A stretch of DNA of 64,000 nt from Trissonchulus latispiculum. Lineage: Eukaryota > Nematoda > Enoplea > Enoplida > Ironidae. Under the pieces are notes generated by a model. It was not told the origin of the DNA, did not search any database, and was given only the letters and a program-made list of their open reading frames with translations. Position numbers and translations under genes: made by a program. The stretch is from positions 1 through 64,000 of the forward strand of contig JASAND010004393.1 in the NCBI GenBank assembly GCA_030248195.1. The letters run 5' to 3'. Positions within the stretch are counted from its first letter, which is position 1. Each line of letters opens with the position of its first letter. Positions 12,201-27,200 of this stretch are shown piece by piece.

Positions 12201-15200
12201 AGACTTCGAAATTGCCGTTCATCCACACTGGGAGTCTGGGGGGGCGGAACCCCCCAGAAGTTGAGAAAATTTTAAAATCATGAAAAAATCCGCAATGGAA
12301 ACCTTTAAGAAGAATTATAAATAAAAAGTTTAGGGTATTTTGAAATTATGAACAATCTATGTACGTATAATGGCAACCTTTATTAAATAAAAGATTTAAA
12401 ATATATTGCATACGTATGCGAAATGAAATGCGTTTGGAACGCAACAAATTTAAAGAAATTATGCTATTAAAGGGCCGAAGTCTAAAAACTGAACGAAATT
12501 GAGCTAGAAAAGCGCCGCAGGCGAGACAATTTGAACGAAATTGAGCCAAAAGCGAAAATATTATGTCAAAAAGTTGCTATTGAAAGGTTTAAAACGCTGA
12601 AATAAGAGTAAATTAAGCAAAAATGAACTCAATTTCGCGCCGAAGGCGCAAAATTTTTTGGACTGTTATGTCCGTTATGTCCGCGCTACGCGCGGACACA
12701 AAAATTTTTCCTTTATGTCTGGTTTCGGGTGGGGGCGGCTGCCCCCCGCCCCCTCCCCTAAGTGCGCCCCTGGGTTAGTGGTGCAGATGTAAGCACACGG
12801 TAGAATTTGGATAGATGCATGCTTATGGGATTGAACATGATAACTCTTTCTGGAAGTAATTTGATTTGTATTTCAGTGCTTTTTATTGGTATTTTTGGTG
12901 TGTTTAGACGTCGTCTTATGGAGGGCTTTCATTTGGCGCTAGCTGACGGTGGGATTCTGAATATGGTTATGGAACTGAGTATGAAGGTATGTATACACAG
13001 TGTTGCAACAATTTTTCAGTATTTTTCAAATGAAGTGAATGGCTGTCTGGTCAGTCGAAATATCATTATTACTGTATTACCACCGAACTGTACTACCGAA
13101 CTAGCTTAGCTATCAGGGAAATATTCAAATTAAAAACTGCTTGTTTTATTTTTTCGTTTGCTCTCTACCTTTTATTTATTTATTTTCTAGACCTACGAGA
13201 TGGGCCGACCTGTCTATCATCCCTGTGTGATTCAGTACATCCTGTTCCCTCCAACTCCCGTCACCACCCCACCCATCATGCCGTCCAAGAAGACAAGCCA
13301 AAGGTGTGTTGCTGTGTTAACATACAGTTTCTGGCATCTGATCAGCGTTTGCAAAAGATTCTCCTAAGCCTAGGAGCGCTTCTACGATCTGCTTAGGTGG
13401 TCAGTTAGGATAATTGCATTTCAAGGAATTGTTGTTGTTGTTGTTGTTGAATTGGCGGTCGTTCCGGTTGCCCATAAACGGCGGCCTGATCAGATCAGGC
13501 CACTTTCCTGCAGAAAGTCCGGCACCAAACCAGGGGCCAATCTCAGGACTGAGAGATCAGTTGACTGGCCCAATATTCTACTTCGAGCCGATGTATGTCT
13601 CGGGCATTTGACCAGCAAATGCTCGAGGTCTTCCTCTTCCTCCCCGCAGTGCGGGCAGAGGGGCGAGGGTTGGGCGATGGGGTTGATGGAATGTCTATAT
13701 TTAGCCAGTAGGAGCGATTTTCCAGTTCTCAACTGGGAAAGGAGTACCCTGTCCTTTTTGGTTATGCCTGCCTCCAGTTCTGGGGGAACTGGTCCGTGGG
13801 TTCCGTAAATTTTCACAGTCGTTCCGTGGGTAACCCCAGATAACCATTCCGATTTAACGGAACGCTTGATGGCAGCCACAGCATCCATATAAGCGATGGG
13901 AGCTTCCTCCTGCGACAGACTGCAGCCATCCTTGGCCAGACTGTCTGCTTGCTCGTTGCCGGTTAGTCCAGCATGGACTGGGATCCACTGGATATAGATG
14001 TTATCATATGGCCGGAGCTGATCCAGCCTTTGCCTGATATTGTTGAGAGTTGGGCTAAAGGTGGCTCTGATACCGGTTTTGATCAACCTGACCAGGGATT
14101 GTGAGTCTGTGTATATCGCAATAGTCTGGTCTCTCCATGACAGGAGATCTTCACTGGCCAGCCAGTCAAGCGCCCTGGACATTGCGTATAGCTCCGCCTT
14201 GAAGCTGGAGCAAAAGGCGCCGGCTGGGTAGCTCAGGCTGACCGGGTCACGCCCGGAACAGAATTCGATAAATACCCCAGATCCACCGTTAGCTATGCCA
14301 CTTTGTGCAGCACCGTCGGTCCAGACGGTGACGGTCGGCGCAGGGCGGGTCTGGATTGTGGCTAGAGCAGCTCTTCGCCTGGATTCAGCACAGTCTGCCC
14401 TAGTAGAATGAGACAGTAGATCCGGGTATGCCACTGTTGACAGAGATTTGGCTTGTGGCGGTAGGCTGGAGGAGCTACATAGTGATTCCTCGGGTGGTTG
14501 GCCAACCCAGCAGCTGCTGCTGTGGCCCGTCCGAGGTCACGCCAGGATGGCTGGCTTTGGAGGATACGCTCAGTGCCAGGCGCTATGACCAGCTGCGATC
14601 TCGTTTCAAGGAATTCTCCTGCGCTATCTGCGTCACTCCTAGCATTTCTCCTAAGTTGGAGAAGAGGCAGCCTAAGCTTAGAAGAAACTTTTCAAAAGGG
14701 CGGCTGGTCGGTCAATCGGCGGTGTCATATAAATATATTTGAAACGGTGCCAGCCCGAACCCTGGCATCCTGCGATCATATGTAATGAGGATGCCAGGGT
14801 AATCATAATGTAATTCATAATGTAATGCGTTCATCGTGCAAGCATTTTTCGGTTACTAGAGCAAGAAAACTATAAACCTAAAGGATTTGCTCTGCCAGGC
14901 TGATTCATAAGGAATTATCTAATGATAATGAAATAATGAAAAATGCCTGTCCAGTCACTAAGGCAAAGTCTTAGTCCAAAACAGGAGAGAACCAACACGT
15001 GGGCGCTGTGAGCGCCCGCTCTTGTACTTCTTCTTCAGAGAACTAATCTATGGAGTTCCTGCCCTGTATACACCAAATGAAGGTAAAGGAAATTTGCACC
15101 CGCTGAAATAAAATAAAAATTAGATATTTAAAGTAAGTAAATGGAACAAAATCATATTGTATTTATCAACTACTATTCGAGAGAAGCAATGGACAATAGT

Positions 15201-18200
15201 GACAGAACACCGAACCCTGTATAGCCAAATATACCACAAAAGCTGATGTAAGAAATAAAAAATAAAGTGAAGCAGTTTTTTAAAAATGAATAAAATGAAA
15301 CCTTTTTATAATATTTAAAATCGATCAAAATGATTCAATACAGACAAACTATGACACACTAGTGCTGGAGATGGGAGTAAAGGATGGTATTATTGTGATA
15401 AAGGCAGATTAGCATAATTGATCAGTCTTTCGGCTTTATTTACTCAGGCCTTGACCAATCATGAAAATAAATTCACGGGGAAGGCCTGTTTTATTTATAG
15501 GCTAGGGCGGGTCGACCAGATGCTATCTATATACACACATGTTCTTATTTTGTTTTCATTTCAGAACGGACCAGACTCCTTTGCTGGAAGGAGGTCCCTT
15601 GACTATGGGAGGCTCGGAGGAAAGCGCCCCTGACGTGGAGAGTAGTACTGAGGCGGACAGCGAACTGATGCTGATCACAGAGGCCTGGATTGAGCCACAG
15701 ATTGGGAAAGTGCACGGTCGAAATCCTCCCTGGGCTCAGGGGGTCACCTATGATCAGCTGCATCAACGGGTAGGTGGCGCTGTGCACTGTTGCGCTATGC
15801 TGTTGCAGAAAGCAAATTAGTCGCTGGGCAGGTGGGGACAGGAGTATATTTTGAATAACTGGAAAAGTTTCGTTCTGTAGCCTAGAGAATCTATCATTAC
15901 TTCTACTACTATTCTAGTAACCGGGAGGGCACGCGGGCATGCCCCCAAATCGAAGACAAAAGAAAACTTTTAATTCCTAGTTGCAATTTAAGCAGAGAAC
16001 TGGCTTATTTATTAGGTCAGTAGGGGAGGGCTCGAAGTTGCTTCCCACGGCTCACAAAAATGGGGGGGGGGGGCATATTTTTGAAAACAATTTTGCGAAT
16101 CTTTACGTTTTTTTGTGCAAAAGTTGCCAAAAATCGTTAAAAATGACTAATTTTAGGTGTGTTTTAAGCTAAGATAGCGAAAATTTTGTCAAAAATCCGG
16201 CGAGGCCATTAAAATTTAGGGTAAAATGGTATAAAATTTTTAAATTTTTTGGATTGTGGGGGTTATGGGGAGAGGGACAGAAATTTATGGGACGCTTTTC
16301 ATGGGGGCACCTCGAATGGGGGAGGAGGTCGCCGACTGGAGGCGGGCCCCCGTCCACCCCCAGTCAAAGTAAGTCGGAAAGAAATACGGAATTACGGTCA
16401 GTTTTGCGTCTACTGGTACGTGCACCCAACTTTGCAACGCCAGTGAGTTAATCTGCGCAACCTGCTTAAATAATTTCTGCGAGTTGTTGGCAAAACTTTA
16501 AACTTTATGAAACGCTTGTAATCCTCACTGACGTTTCAGGTGCGAGTACTCGCAAACTCTGACTCTTGTAATTTCGTAACACTTTATGACATTGTCCGCT
16601 GCAGAAATTGACTGAGCTGCTTTAAATACTTGAGAACGTTGACGCAAGTTGACGTTTACAAGTAGCTGATTTTTAAAAAATAGCGAGCAATTTTAGAGAA
16701 AATCGGCTAATGCAACAATATGGTTTGAAATTCACGATGTGCAAATACAACATCTCAGAGTGTCTTGTCATAAAGTTTCACATAAAAACATTAAAAGTAG
16801 CGTAATGGCTTTTGTTAAGGTTAGTATTCTATTGAAACTATTTGTATGTACGCCCAATCATGGAGTCAAATTCTGAAGTGTGGAACTCTAGCTTTCTTTT
16901 CTGGGCTTATTCTAGGGAATTGGGGGGGCGCAAAAGGCCAAGGGACAAGAAATTTTGGGGGGTGTATCTAAAAATATGTAAAAACTAGCGCTATTTTTCA
17001 AGCATGCACTGTAAAAGTTGATTTTTGTCGCTAAAATAAGCTGATTTAGTGTTGAAAAGGGCAAAAATTGAGTAATATCTCCGGCGAAGCTGGAAATGTT
17101 TTGAAAATTGTGGCCTTCTGAGCGATTTTTTCAGGACAAAATTTGGTACCAAGAGGGGCACCCACTTTTTGGGGGGATTTTTCGGGGGCCCTCTGGCGGA
17201 TCCAGGATTTGATGACGGGGGTGGCGGTAAAAGTTTGCCAACGACTGAGTCCCCCAGAAGTTGAAGAAAGTTTTTGCTTTAATTCTTTTTATTCAGAAGA
17301 ACCGAGAAAAATATTTAGGCAGAAATAGAACCCTTTATCCGCCCCGCCCCCCTTCATTAGAATACGCCCTGTTGTATCTGATATTGAAACACTTGAAAAA
17401 GTACAAAGGTACTTCACTAGGAGAGTAGTTTTTCCTAGGGTACTTCGGTATGAAGAACGTTTCCTAGTTTCAACCTTGATTCCTTAGAATCTCGTCGTTT
17501 ATTTAAGGACCTTGTACTTATTTATAGAATTAATGGGTACACCCATGTAAATCCTGAAATTTTATTCGAATTATTCTTATTTGATAGAGAGCACAGGGGT
17601 AATTCGTGGAAATTGAGACTAGCACACCACGGTATAACCTGTAAAACCTGACCTGTAAAAACATTTCTTTTTATTTCCGTTTCTTTTCATTTCTTTTGCT
17701 TTGATTCGACTCAAAAAAGGAGCCTCTAAATATTTCAGGTATAAATTAAAGTTCACTAATAGTTCAGTATGGGATGAACCTAATGCATGAAACCGATTTA
17801 CACCTACATTTACTCTGCCTCTATATACGTACCATGTGAAACTGGAATCAGATTGCTAGCCGAAACTTGTAACCCTCGACTTAGTTCAAGTACAAGCGTG
17901 CAAGCACATACCCTTTGAGCAGTTATGCAACAATTAATTTGTAACTTGCGTTACAAATTTCTTGTTTTATGAAATTGATCCCAGGTTGCGAAAATTCCAC
18001 GCCAAATAGTGAAAATGTGATTACCTGGATTGAAGGTGCAAAATCTACCATATACAATTCTTTTAAAATTCTTTAGTTCTTTGAAAACCACGTTTAATTT
18101 ATTAAAATTCACACACACCATGGATATAATAAAACATGGAAACAAAGAACCTCTTTTGATTAAAAATGGACAATAATTTTATTTATTTAAAGAAATTTAT

Positions 18201-21200
18201 GAAACACTTGGAACTTCTAAATGCGCAACTGCAGCTGCTAGGTGCGGAATTCACAATTTACAATTACGCAATTTGCAATTTTCAATTAATCAGTACCTGA
18301 GCTCTGCTTTCAGCATCCGGGTTTTTTCTGCTGTGGGGAAATCTTGGGCAAAAACCGGAAATATCAGGTAGTTTACCCTTCCAAACCTCGGTTCCTGCAA
18401 TTATCCTGTTGCCAATAAAGTAGTTTCTTCTGCTGTGTGAGCTTGGCTTTCTTATTTGATGTATTGTCTATTATATATTTACAAAGCATAAAATATATTT
18501 TGTCTGGTTTACGTAATTATTACATAGTTTTTGTTGTCATCATTACCTACTTACTGAATTAGAAGTGTGACCTTTGAGCATGGGCGTGTCCAGGGGAGGG
18601 GTTTTGGGGGTTGAAACCTCCTCCTTTTGGGTTATCTTTTATCAATACTCCGTTACAAAATGTATAAATTTTTGTCAAAACCCCTTCCTTTTCAGTAAAA
18701 TTTTGCCAAAACACAATCCTTTTCAAAATTCTGGATATATACGCCTCTGCCTTTGAGTATGGGTACGGATGGTACATTCTCTAATTAAATTGTAGAAAAT
18801 TAGAAAAAATGGTTTAGAACCATGATACGCGTATATCGATTTTTGACATATTATCCCTAAACGTCTGTAAATTGACAACTAAATATGTCTGACACAAAAC
18901 TGTTTGCGGAAAGATGTAAACTCTTGCGCAGCAGTTACCGATTCATGATCATGAGAGTCCCCAAAACAGCGTACTTTTTAAAATTAGCATGGTGAAGTGA
19001 AATTTTTTTACAAACTTTAAACTTGAAAACAGTAAAAATTTTTTGCTCGGAACAAGTTGCCTAAAATTGTCCTTGTTTCAACAAAACTTTCCCCGTGGGC
19101 TCTGATGAATATTAAATTCTGCTCATGCTTATTTAGTCACTAGTTTCAACATCCAGTTTTGTGGAAAGCTTTAGGTCTTTTTGTACTATTCTGAGGAAAG
19201 GGAAAGACAAAGCTGGCTGGAAGGGGGTTGAAAACATTCGGGTGGGGTGGGTGGGGGTTTAACACGACTCTTCATATTTAAAAATTGAGTTTAAATACTT
19301 TCCACAACAAACAATGAACCAATAATCCGACATCAATATTTATTTGTGGATTTTTCTTTTGATTATATTATAAGACAATGTAGGAGATGCATGAGTGGAG
19401 TGTGTCTGTCTGTTGCGTGTTAAGTGTCGTGTCTGAAAAAGTTTGTTTGAATGAAAATTTTAAAATTGACTTAATGTCAGTTCGGAGCGGGAGAATTTAT
19501 ATAATATAATCGTTTAAGTTAAGCCTTTTAGTACATACGTGTCAACTGGGCATACAATTGGCGTCTTGGTATGCTAAGCTTAATTCAGTTTAAAGACAGT
19601 GTATTTGATTGATGCGAAAAGCGGTTTTGACAGATTGTAAGAGAGCGAAAGGGCTTTTATCGGCTGAAAGTGTTAGCTGGTGGTTAGGATTACGGTAGAC
19701 AACACTGAGATTAAGATATGGGTGATTAAGTGTGTGGATAGATACGTATGTACTGTCGGGACACGGGATTGGTTGTTTTGGCTGGACAGAGTTCACTGAA
19801 ATGAACGTTTTTGGTTTTACTACCGTTGCGCTCTTTCTATCTAATAGTTGTTTGATTCAGTATAAATAAAGCTAGCTACGATTTGAGATGCTTGTGTAGG
19901 CAAAAACCTGTTTTGAACATCGATTTCTCAGACACTGTCCATCAAATTCGCGCCATTTTAGTAGGATGAAAAAACTTGCATTACTGCGGAGGGAACTTTT
20001 TCTTTCTGCTTTTGTTTTCTTTTCTGTCACGAGATATTACGAAGTTGCGATGTTTCTAATCGGAGTGCGATTGGCAGATTTTCTGGAGCATTAAGAGCCA
20101 CACCATCAAAACAAAAATTGTCGTTCGGGCAGGTGCTGTGTTTTGACGAATTCTGCAGTTTTGAGAAATCAGTGTCTAAAAGGCAGATTGTCTATTTTTA
20201 GCTAGGATATTTTTTACGAGATTAGAAGCAATTAGAGTGGATAAACTGTTACATTTTTGTATATATTTCATTTGATTGTGGGCTTATTGCTTCAAACTGC
20301 GTGGTTGTGACGGTTTTTAGGATGGACGCATAGCTCCAAGTGGACAGCTGCGCCATTGGTTTGTGTGTACATCTTTCGAAGTCACGTGTGCTGGCTTTAC
20401 TTTAGACGAAAAAGTGGGGATGGGAGCCCCTCCCATCGCAAGTCGGGCGGGGTGGAAGGTGGGACTTAAAATGGTCTAAAATCACCTAAACTGTACGATT
20501 CAGTTTTGACACTAAAATGAGACGATCCCAGGCCAAAAGATTCCGGCGAAGCCAGCAGATTTTTGCAAAACTTTGACCAGAAATCCTTAAACTTTGTCAA
20601 TTCACTGGCACCTCAAGATGAATGGAAGGAAACCCAAAAAAGTGAAGGTGGGGTCGAGAAGGGGGGAAACCGAAAGGTGGCGCCGCCACTAAAATAAACC
20701 CAGGTCCGCATTCGAACCGAACTCTAAAAACCGCCAACTAGGTCTTTTCGGACCTTCTCTAGGATTAGGCAAAGCAACTGCGTACTTTTACTTTTACTTC
20801 AGTACTCGCTTTAGTGGGCATTTGAACCTTAAAACATTGGTTAATCTCTAAACTTGTTTAAAATTTTGTCAAAGATTAATGCACATCAATATAAATTTTA
20901 ATTATACAGTTAACAATAATTTTAGCTGCATAACCACTTTGGATAAATAAACTGATCGATAGATACATACCTTTAATTTTCTGGATAGCTAGTTGGCTTT
21001 AAATTAGGTCTATGATTTCAGGAGGATCAATTGACGGGGTTCAGAGAAAACAAGTGAAAATTTCGTATTTCCGGATTTCCGGAAAATTTCCGACTTATAT
21101 TCGTAATTCGTTTGCCGACTAAATGGAGGAATGAGAATCTCACTAATTTCATTAAGTCAAAGTGGGATCCATTCCTCCACTTAATGGAGCCAAACGAAGC

Positions 21201-24200
21201 AGTTAATCCAATTAGTCCAATTGTATAATCCGAATTTATCGGGAAATTAAATCCAATTAATGAATATGAATTTGTGTAGAGGTAATTCAGAACTAGTTGG
21301 AAGTAATAGATCTGACAGTATACAACTGTGTCCATGTCTAGACCTTACTTCCAACGCGTCCTGTAATTACACAGTTTTTAATCCAAATGTATATCTGTCC
21401 TTTATTGTAGCAACGGCAGATTTATATAGCCTGAAATAGAAAAAATATATATGCATAACCAGTGATTTAAATAATGCTTACTAAATTATGAGCTCTAGTT
21501 TAGTAAATAAGCCGACTGCAGCATTAGTAAATAAATCGGTCATGCCATAAGTGGGGGATCAGATATTCATTTTGTTGACGTTGTTAAATAATCTTTGTGT
21601 TCAAGTATTTTTGCGGCATTAAAAGTTAGCTAAAATTTTGCCGAAAATTTTAATAAATTCGGATTAGCGTAATATGTCAGTTAACATTTATAATTAAATA
21701 ATTAAAAGGAAAAAGCCTTGATATAAATTCCAATAATTCTTTCGGTTCTTGGGTGAGATGAAACTATGAAACTTCGGGACTATTTCTGTTGTAGCAGTAG
21801 CATTAGATGGAACAGTAAAACAATGTGTGGAAAAAATGGAAAATGTGTGAAAAAATTGGAAATGATATATGCATAATAAAAATTAAAAATGCAATTTGTT
21901 GCATGCCTGCAGCTTTCCCCTTCGAGTTATATCAAGCTTTTTGAGGAAAGTTGATTTTGAAAATATCGTAGATGTGCCGAATAACATGAACCAGTTAAGA
22001 ATTGTACGTGTACGTAGTTATAGATTTGCAGTTTTAACGTTTGGCGGAAATAGGAGACACTTAATCTCATAGATAGTTATTTGGTGTAAATTAACTGTGA
22101 GCAAAATTTCTAAAAATCGCTACCGGTAGGCCCTCCGTGAAAGTTTAAGTCCCACACTGTAGACCGTAACAAAAGCTGTAGGTAAGTCTTAGATGATATC
22201 AACCAAAGCAACGTGATGCAACAATTGAGCAACCCTAATGAATGTGCTTCATAGCATGACTAGGTTGACTTTAAATTTGGGGAAAAGTTGGTCTCTCTTA
22301 TCAAGAAGTTCGGCAGGAGCTGGGAAGGGGGGGGTCGTTTTAAGCTGTAGCAATGTAGCAAAGTTTAGGCATAACTGTTTCGATGGTACTTCAATGCCTA
22401 TAGTTCAGAGGATAAGACTCGCGTAATGCGGGGGACTTTGGAATACAGCAGTTGTTGTCAAGATGTACACCAGAATTTGTACCAAACTAAATGAATAGAA
22501 TGGTTTGCTGCAGCACCAAAATCCTATATACCTGTATAGTTGTTATCACAAAAAAGCTAAAGTTGTTACGACAGCCCTGCGTAGGATGTGGAGATACCCA
22601 TCGTTTGTGAACATCTAATAGCACTACCCCAGTTTAGTTGAAGTTTTAAATGGCAAACACTGCCACCAATGATAAGAACTTTACAAAGGGTGCCTGCCGG
22701 GGGCCCCCTCAAAAACTTTTCTCCTGACCCTTTTGCGGGGTTTTTGGCGGCTAGGAAAATTTGTAGAAAGGAGGTTTTGGCCTATGACAAAAATATTTTT
22801 TTTTCTGGAAAGGGAGGGTCAGTCAGAAATAATTTTCGTACCCTGTCCCTTGCTGTATTTTCGAGGGGGGGGAGGGTTACAACACATTTTGTGGAAAAAT
22901 ACTTTAGATAGTGTAGAGAATTGTTTGACGAACTTTAGTGTGTTATCAGTGGTCCTATACGGCTCTGTTTAAGCCTGTTGATGTTGACATTAGGCTTGGG
23001 GCGTCGGCTGAATTTTCGGGGTCGGTCCGTTCGTCGGTTCGACTCTTGCTCTTTAGCTTTAGCTCATACCTTTCGTATTAAGATCCGTTATTGATAAGAA
23101 AGGTAGTTTATACATACTGTTTAAACTAGAAAAGAAAAGAAGAATAGACTGTATACAGATACTACAGTATGTACCAGTACCACCACATTACAACACACAC
23201 ACACCCGCTTGCAATTTTAGGCAAACAAAGGGGGTTAGCGCTTTTCTGTACGTAGTCCCAGCCATTTAAATTCGTCATGACATGACAATTTTCGTCGAAA
23301 GAAGCGCGTTTGCCGCAGCGTGCAAGCAAACAGTCGCATTTCCAGCGTGTAAAGCTTTTCTACAAGAGCGCAGTGCAGCGCAAATAGTATGGATGTGTGC
23401 TTGCAGTGCAATAAAACTGTACGCAGGATTACGGTATATGTTGTGAAGTCACTGCTTGTTAGGCTGTTTTCCATACTTATAAGTAGGGTTGGCTTTAGTT
23501 TTCAGTAGATTCGGATTTCAAAAATATTTCGGTCTTGCCTTGATCTATGCCTTTCTTTCTTGTGTTTCAAGTATAATGCGAAGTTTTTGAAAACTACTAC
23601 TGCATTCAAAATAGAGATGTTTTTGGAACTGACTGAATTAATCCAAACGATTCAGTTACAATCTAAACTCCGTATTTTAAACTACTGAAGAAAGTGATAC
23701 TCACGCCCTCATATAGTAAGAGCATCGGGGGGGGGGGGGGTAAGGTTTCCCCTGGACAGCCACAGGATTTAATTTGCAGGTTCTCATTCTTCGGATTCGC
23801 ATCCGTAGTGTCAGGAGTGTCACCTCGAATGATGACTGCATCAGTGGAAAGGGGGGGGGGTGGCCCTTCTATAGAGGTTCTGTTATTCTTCCACCGCGGT
23901 AGTAATACCCAATTACCGACCAGTTAAGGATGGATGTAAGATAAGAAATGAAACTGTCACTTGAGCACGTGAGACCCGAAAAATTCGGGCCTCTGGTGGG
24001 TTCGCGCCCGCGCCCGCCCGATTCCGACGCTGTGCCAACTGAGCAACCAAACTAGAAGGAATGCGCATCTAACCAAACTGAAGTGGCAATGAATTAATGC
24101 GTAGTATAACGCGGACAGACACACATGGATAGCTGGTTTGGTTTTGAGCGAAGAAAAGTTTGTAGTCGCCCGGGCTCGAACTACCGCCCGAAGGGTTGGA

Positions 24201-27200
24201 TGTTCTTTTCTAGCGCCTTAGACCAATCGGCCATCTCCGCTCAAGGGGAGTTAGACTTATTCTGAAGGGATATGAATGTGGGGTAGCTTAAGGATTGTGG
24301 TTAGGGTAGGCTGGAATTGTCAAGTAGAAAGGAAAAGTATGTTACGTAGTTTAGAAAGATCATTAAATCTTTAGATAAATCATTAAAACGATCACCAAAA
24401 ACGGTTAAATTAGAATTTAATGACTCAAATAACTTCAGAAATTGCTAAAAATACAGTGTATAGAATGAAGTGTAACACTTTCAGTTAGTTATCAGAACAT
24501 GTAAGTGCACGCTATCACTACACGACACGCTGTATGTATTACAGTCTATACCAAAACTGCTATTTTCAAATGTAATTGACATAATCGGTTGTTTCGAAAC
24601 TGAAACCGATTTAGTTTTTGATCTAATCGGTACGCATACGTATGTGCATATTTCCCCCTATTTTGCAGACACTATTTTACTGTATACTAAATATTGTACT
24701 TAGTTTAAAGCAAGACTCTAAAAGGAGGGGGACCCTTAAAGTTACCCTGTTTTTTCTAATTGATTTTGGCTTCTAAAATTGATAATTTTTCTGATCAAAT
24801 TCGTTCGTTCATATGGGCCGCAGTTTGCAAAGAGTCAACGATCAACTATTTTTACAATAAATCTAGAAGCTTGCAGTATACTTAAAGTAAAATGAATGAT
24901 TAACTGGCCGTGAAAAGTGTGTTTAATACATATTCATATTAAAACTATATATACGTATGTAACAAAATAAATATATAAAACTGTGTAGAATGTATCTACA
25001 TAGCGTATATATACGTGTGGTAGGCTGCATATCTTGCAGTTGTATCGGTTTTTTACGGTAATTGCTGTACAGTAAATGTTGTAATATTTGTTTGTCGGTA
25101 TCATGTTTCATGTTTAATCAAAAGTGTGTATCGATAATTATGGCAATCAAACGTTTAAGACTGAGAGTTGTTTAACACCATTGCGTTTCCCCCCAGACGC
25201 ACTATTATTAGTGTGTACTATTTTTGTACACACGTGCAGCATTCCTAAATAGCACGGCACACACAGTTTGTCGGTTAGGAGACTGAAGTATTTGTGAGAA
25301 AATGTGTTTAGAAAATTATAGAAAATGCTAAAAGTTAGTTCGGTTTCTGTCAGAAAAGAAAACTCGCGGCTCTATCGGGCGAGATTTGAACCGCAGCCGC
25401 CTCTTGTATCTACGATCACTGTGCTAACTTAACCACAGATAGAACAAAATAGCGTAAAGCTTGTAGACGTTCTGGTTCCTCCCAGCTCGAAAAATTGTGG
25501 CTCAGAAATTTTTGTTGAAATTTGACGGGTAGGGTACTGGGTGCCTTCTGACTACAAAAATGCAAAGACTTTGAAATTTTTGTATAATACGTGTTTTTTC
25601 TATCCCATTTTCATTGTGTGACGCAAAATTGAAAGATTTGCTCCCTCATCTATAACGTATCCAAAAACCGTATCTAGCTGTACGTACGTGTTCATTTTTT
25701 GTATAGATCTAACAAATTTATCTTTCTATCTATCGATCTATCTATTTATCAAATTGTACATGTACAGATATGCTCCTTTTTGAAGAGATGAAGTTTCAGT
25801 CTTAGAAAAGTTTTAGTAAAAACAACAGAAATTGTACGTAACGGTAAACGATAATAATAGATGCTTGTAAATGTATATAAATAATTTGCAAATTATAAAT
25901 ACAAAAGCTTTTTGTAAAACTATGTGCTTCTAAGCTACACTTCTGGTCGTATATAAATATTTACCAAAATTTTGATGGAAATTTGTATTAAAGCGGACTA
26001 TCTGGACATTGTAGTCTGGCCTGACATGGCCGGGAAGACATCCAAACATTAATGCAGTTCTTCGCGTAATAGTAATGTTGTCGGTTATTGGGAAACACGT
26101 ATTTGTAATAGTAACAGTTATATAAGCTAGATATTAATTAAATAATATATTTTAATAATTTATAAAATCAATATCCTATCAATCAAATATCTACCTAGAT
26201 ACCTATCGATTAATAGTATATATATACATAATTGATTTATCTTATCTCAATTTAAATAATTTAATAATTTATATAATTTAATCTGATCTAGATCTAATTT
26301 AAAGATTCAAAATTGGAAATACTGAACAACTGCGCGCGCAATATTGTTAAAATTTGATTATGAAAATGTGCAAAAGGCAAACTTGCATACACTGAGATTG
26401 AATAAAAAGAAGACCTGAGATGTTAGGAGTGTCTTAATCGCCTTCTTCTAGCACACTAGATGCCAACCATGAACGCACAAGGCGGAGCTTAAAGGCAGCA
26501 CTCCGCTCTGATTGGTCTGTTAGCGGATTCTGATTTGTTGATAGCTTTAACCCGCCATGACTTTGCCTTTCCTACACAACACATAATACACAATAGTACA
26601 CTATGAAACCGCATAGAAAGAAACCATGTGTCAAATGATTAAATTTAACACCACGATATCTACAGGAACTTCAGCAACAGGAAAAGATTCCAATATTTTC
26701 ATAAAATTTTTAATTATGATTATCCAAATGTCAGAATATGCAGACATCAATGAAGCAGACATTATTATGTAGGGGCGCGATAGCGCCCCTACATAATATG
26801 GGTATAAAGGCGTCTGCGCGGCCCCCTGGAGACCGTGTTGGCCTGGTGCCAGCTAATTAGAGGTCCGGAAGTGGTAAAAAGGTTACCATCGTAAACAACT
26901 CGAGTAGTACTACAAGTACCACCATACTTTTGGTTCGAATTCGAAACTTCGAATTTTTGCACTAGGCGATAGTTACCGTGCGTTTGTTTTTTTTTCTCGG
27001 TGAATAACGCTTATTGGAAATGCATTTTACGGCTAAGTGTTGGAACGATGTGGGCATTTTGGCACCATACTACTATTATATGTTGGTAGACAGGATCCCC
27101 CCATGCTACCTTTTATTGGTCATTTTGGCACTTGGCCAATTTTGGCTCTGTGCCAAGGTCCCAAAGTCGGACTTTCGCTATTTTTCGCAAATTTTGGTCA

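Larger units (their letters stand above)
13345..14730. repeat. MITE fragment of the GATTCTCCTAAG family, split by a LINE
   Basis: 13345-13430 and 14604-14730 rejoin once the LINE at 13431-14603 and one target copy are removed. They carry the same TTTGCAAAAGATTCTCC start and CTCCTAAG words as the MITE at 11628. Confidence 0.45.

Noticed and set aside
23235..23474. 79-codon minus-strand frame in the large intron
   Set aside because: No recognisable domain, ordinary composition for non-coding sequence, and no other evidence of a gene.
24155..24245. Functional tRNA gene on the minus strand
   Set aside because: A and B boxes are present, but the anticodon and acceptor stems do not pair; kept only as a relic.
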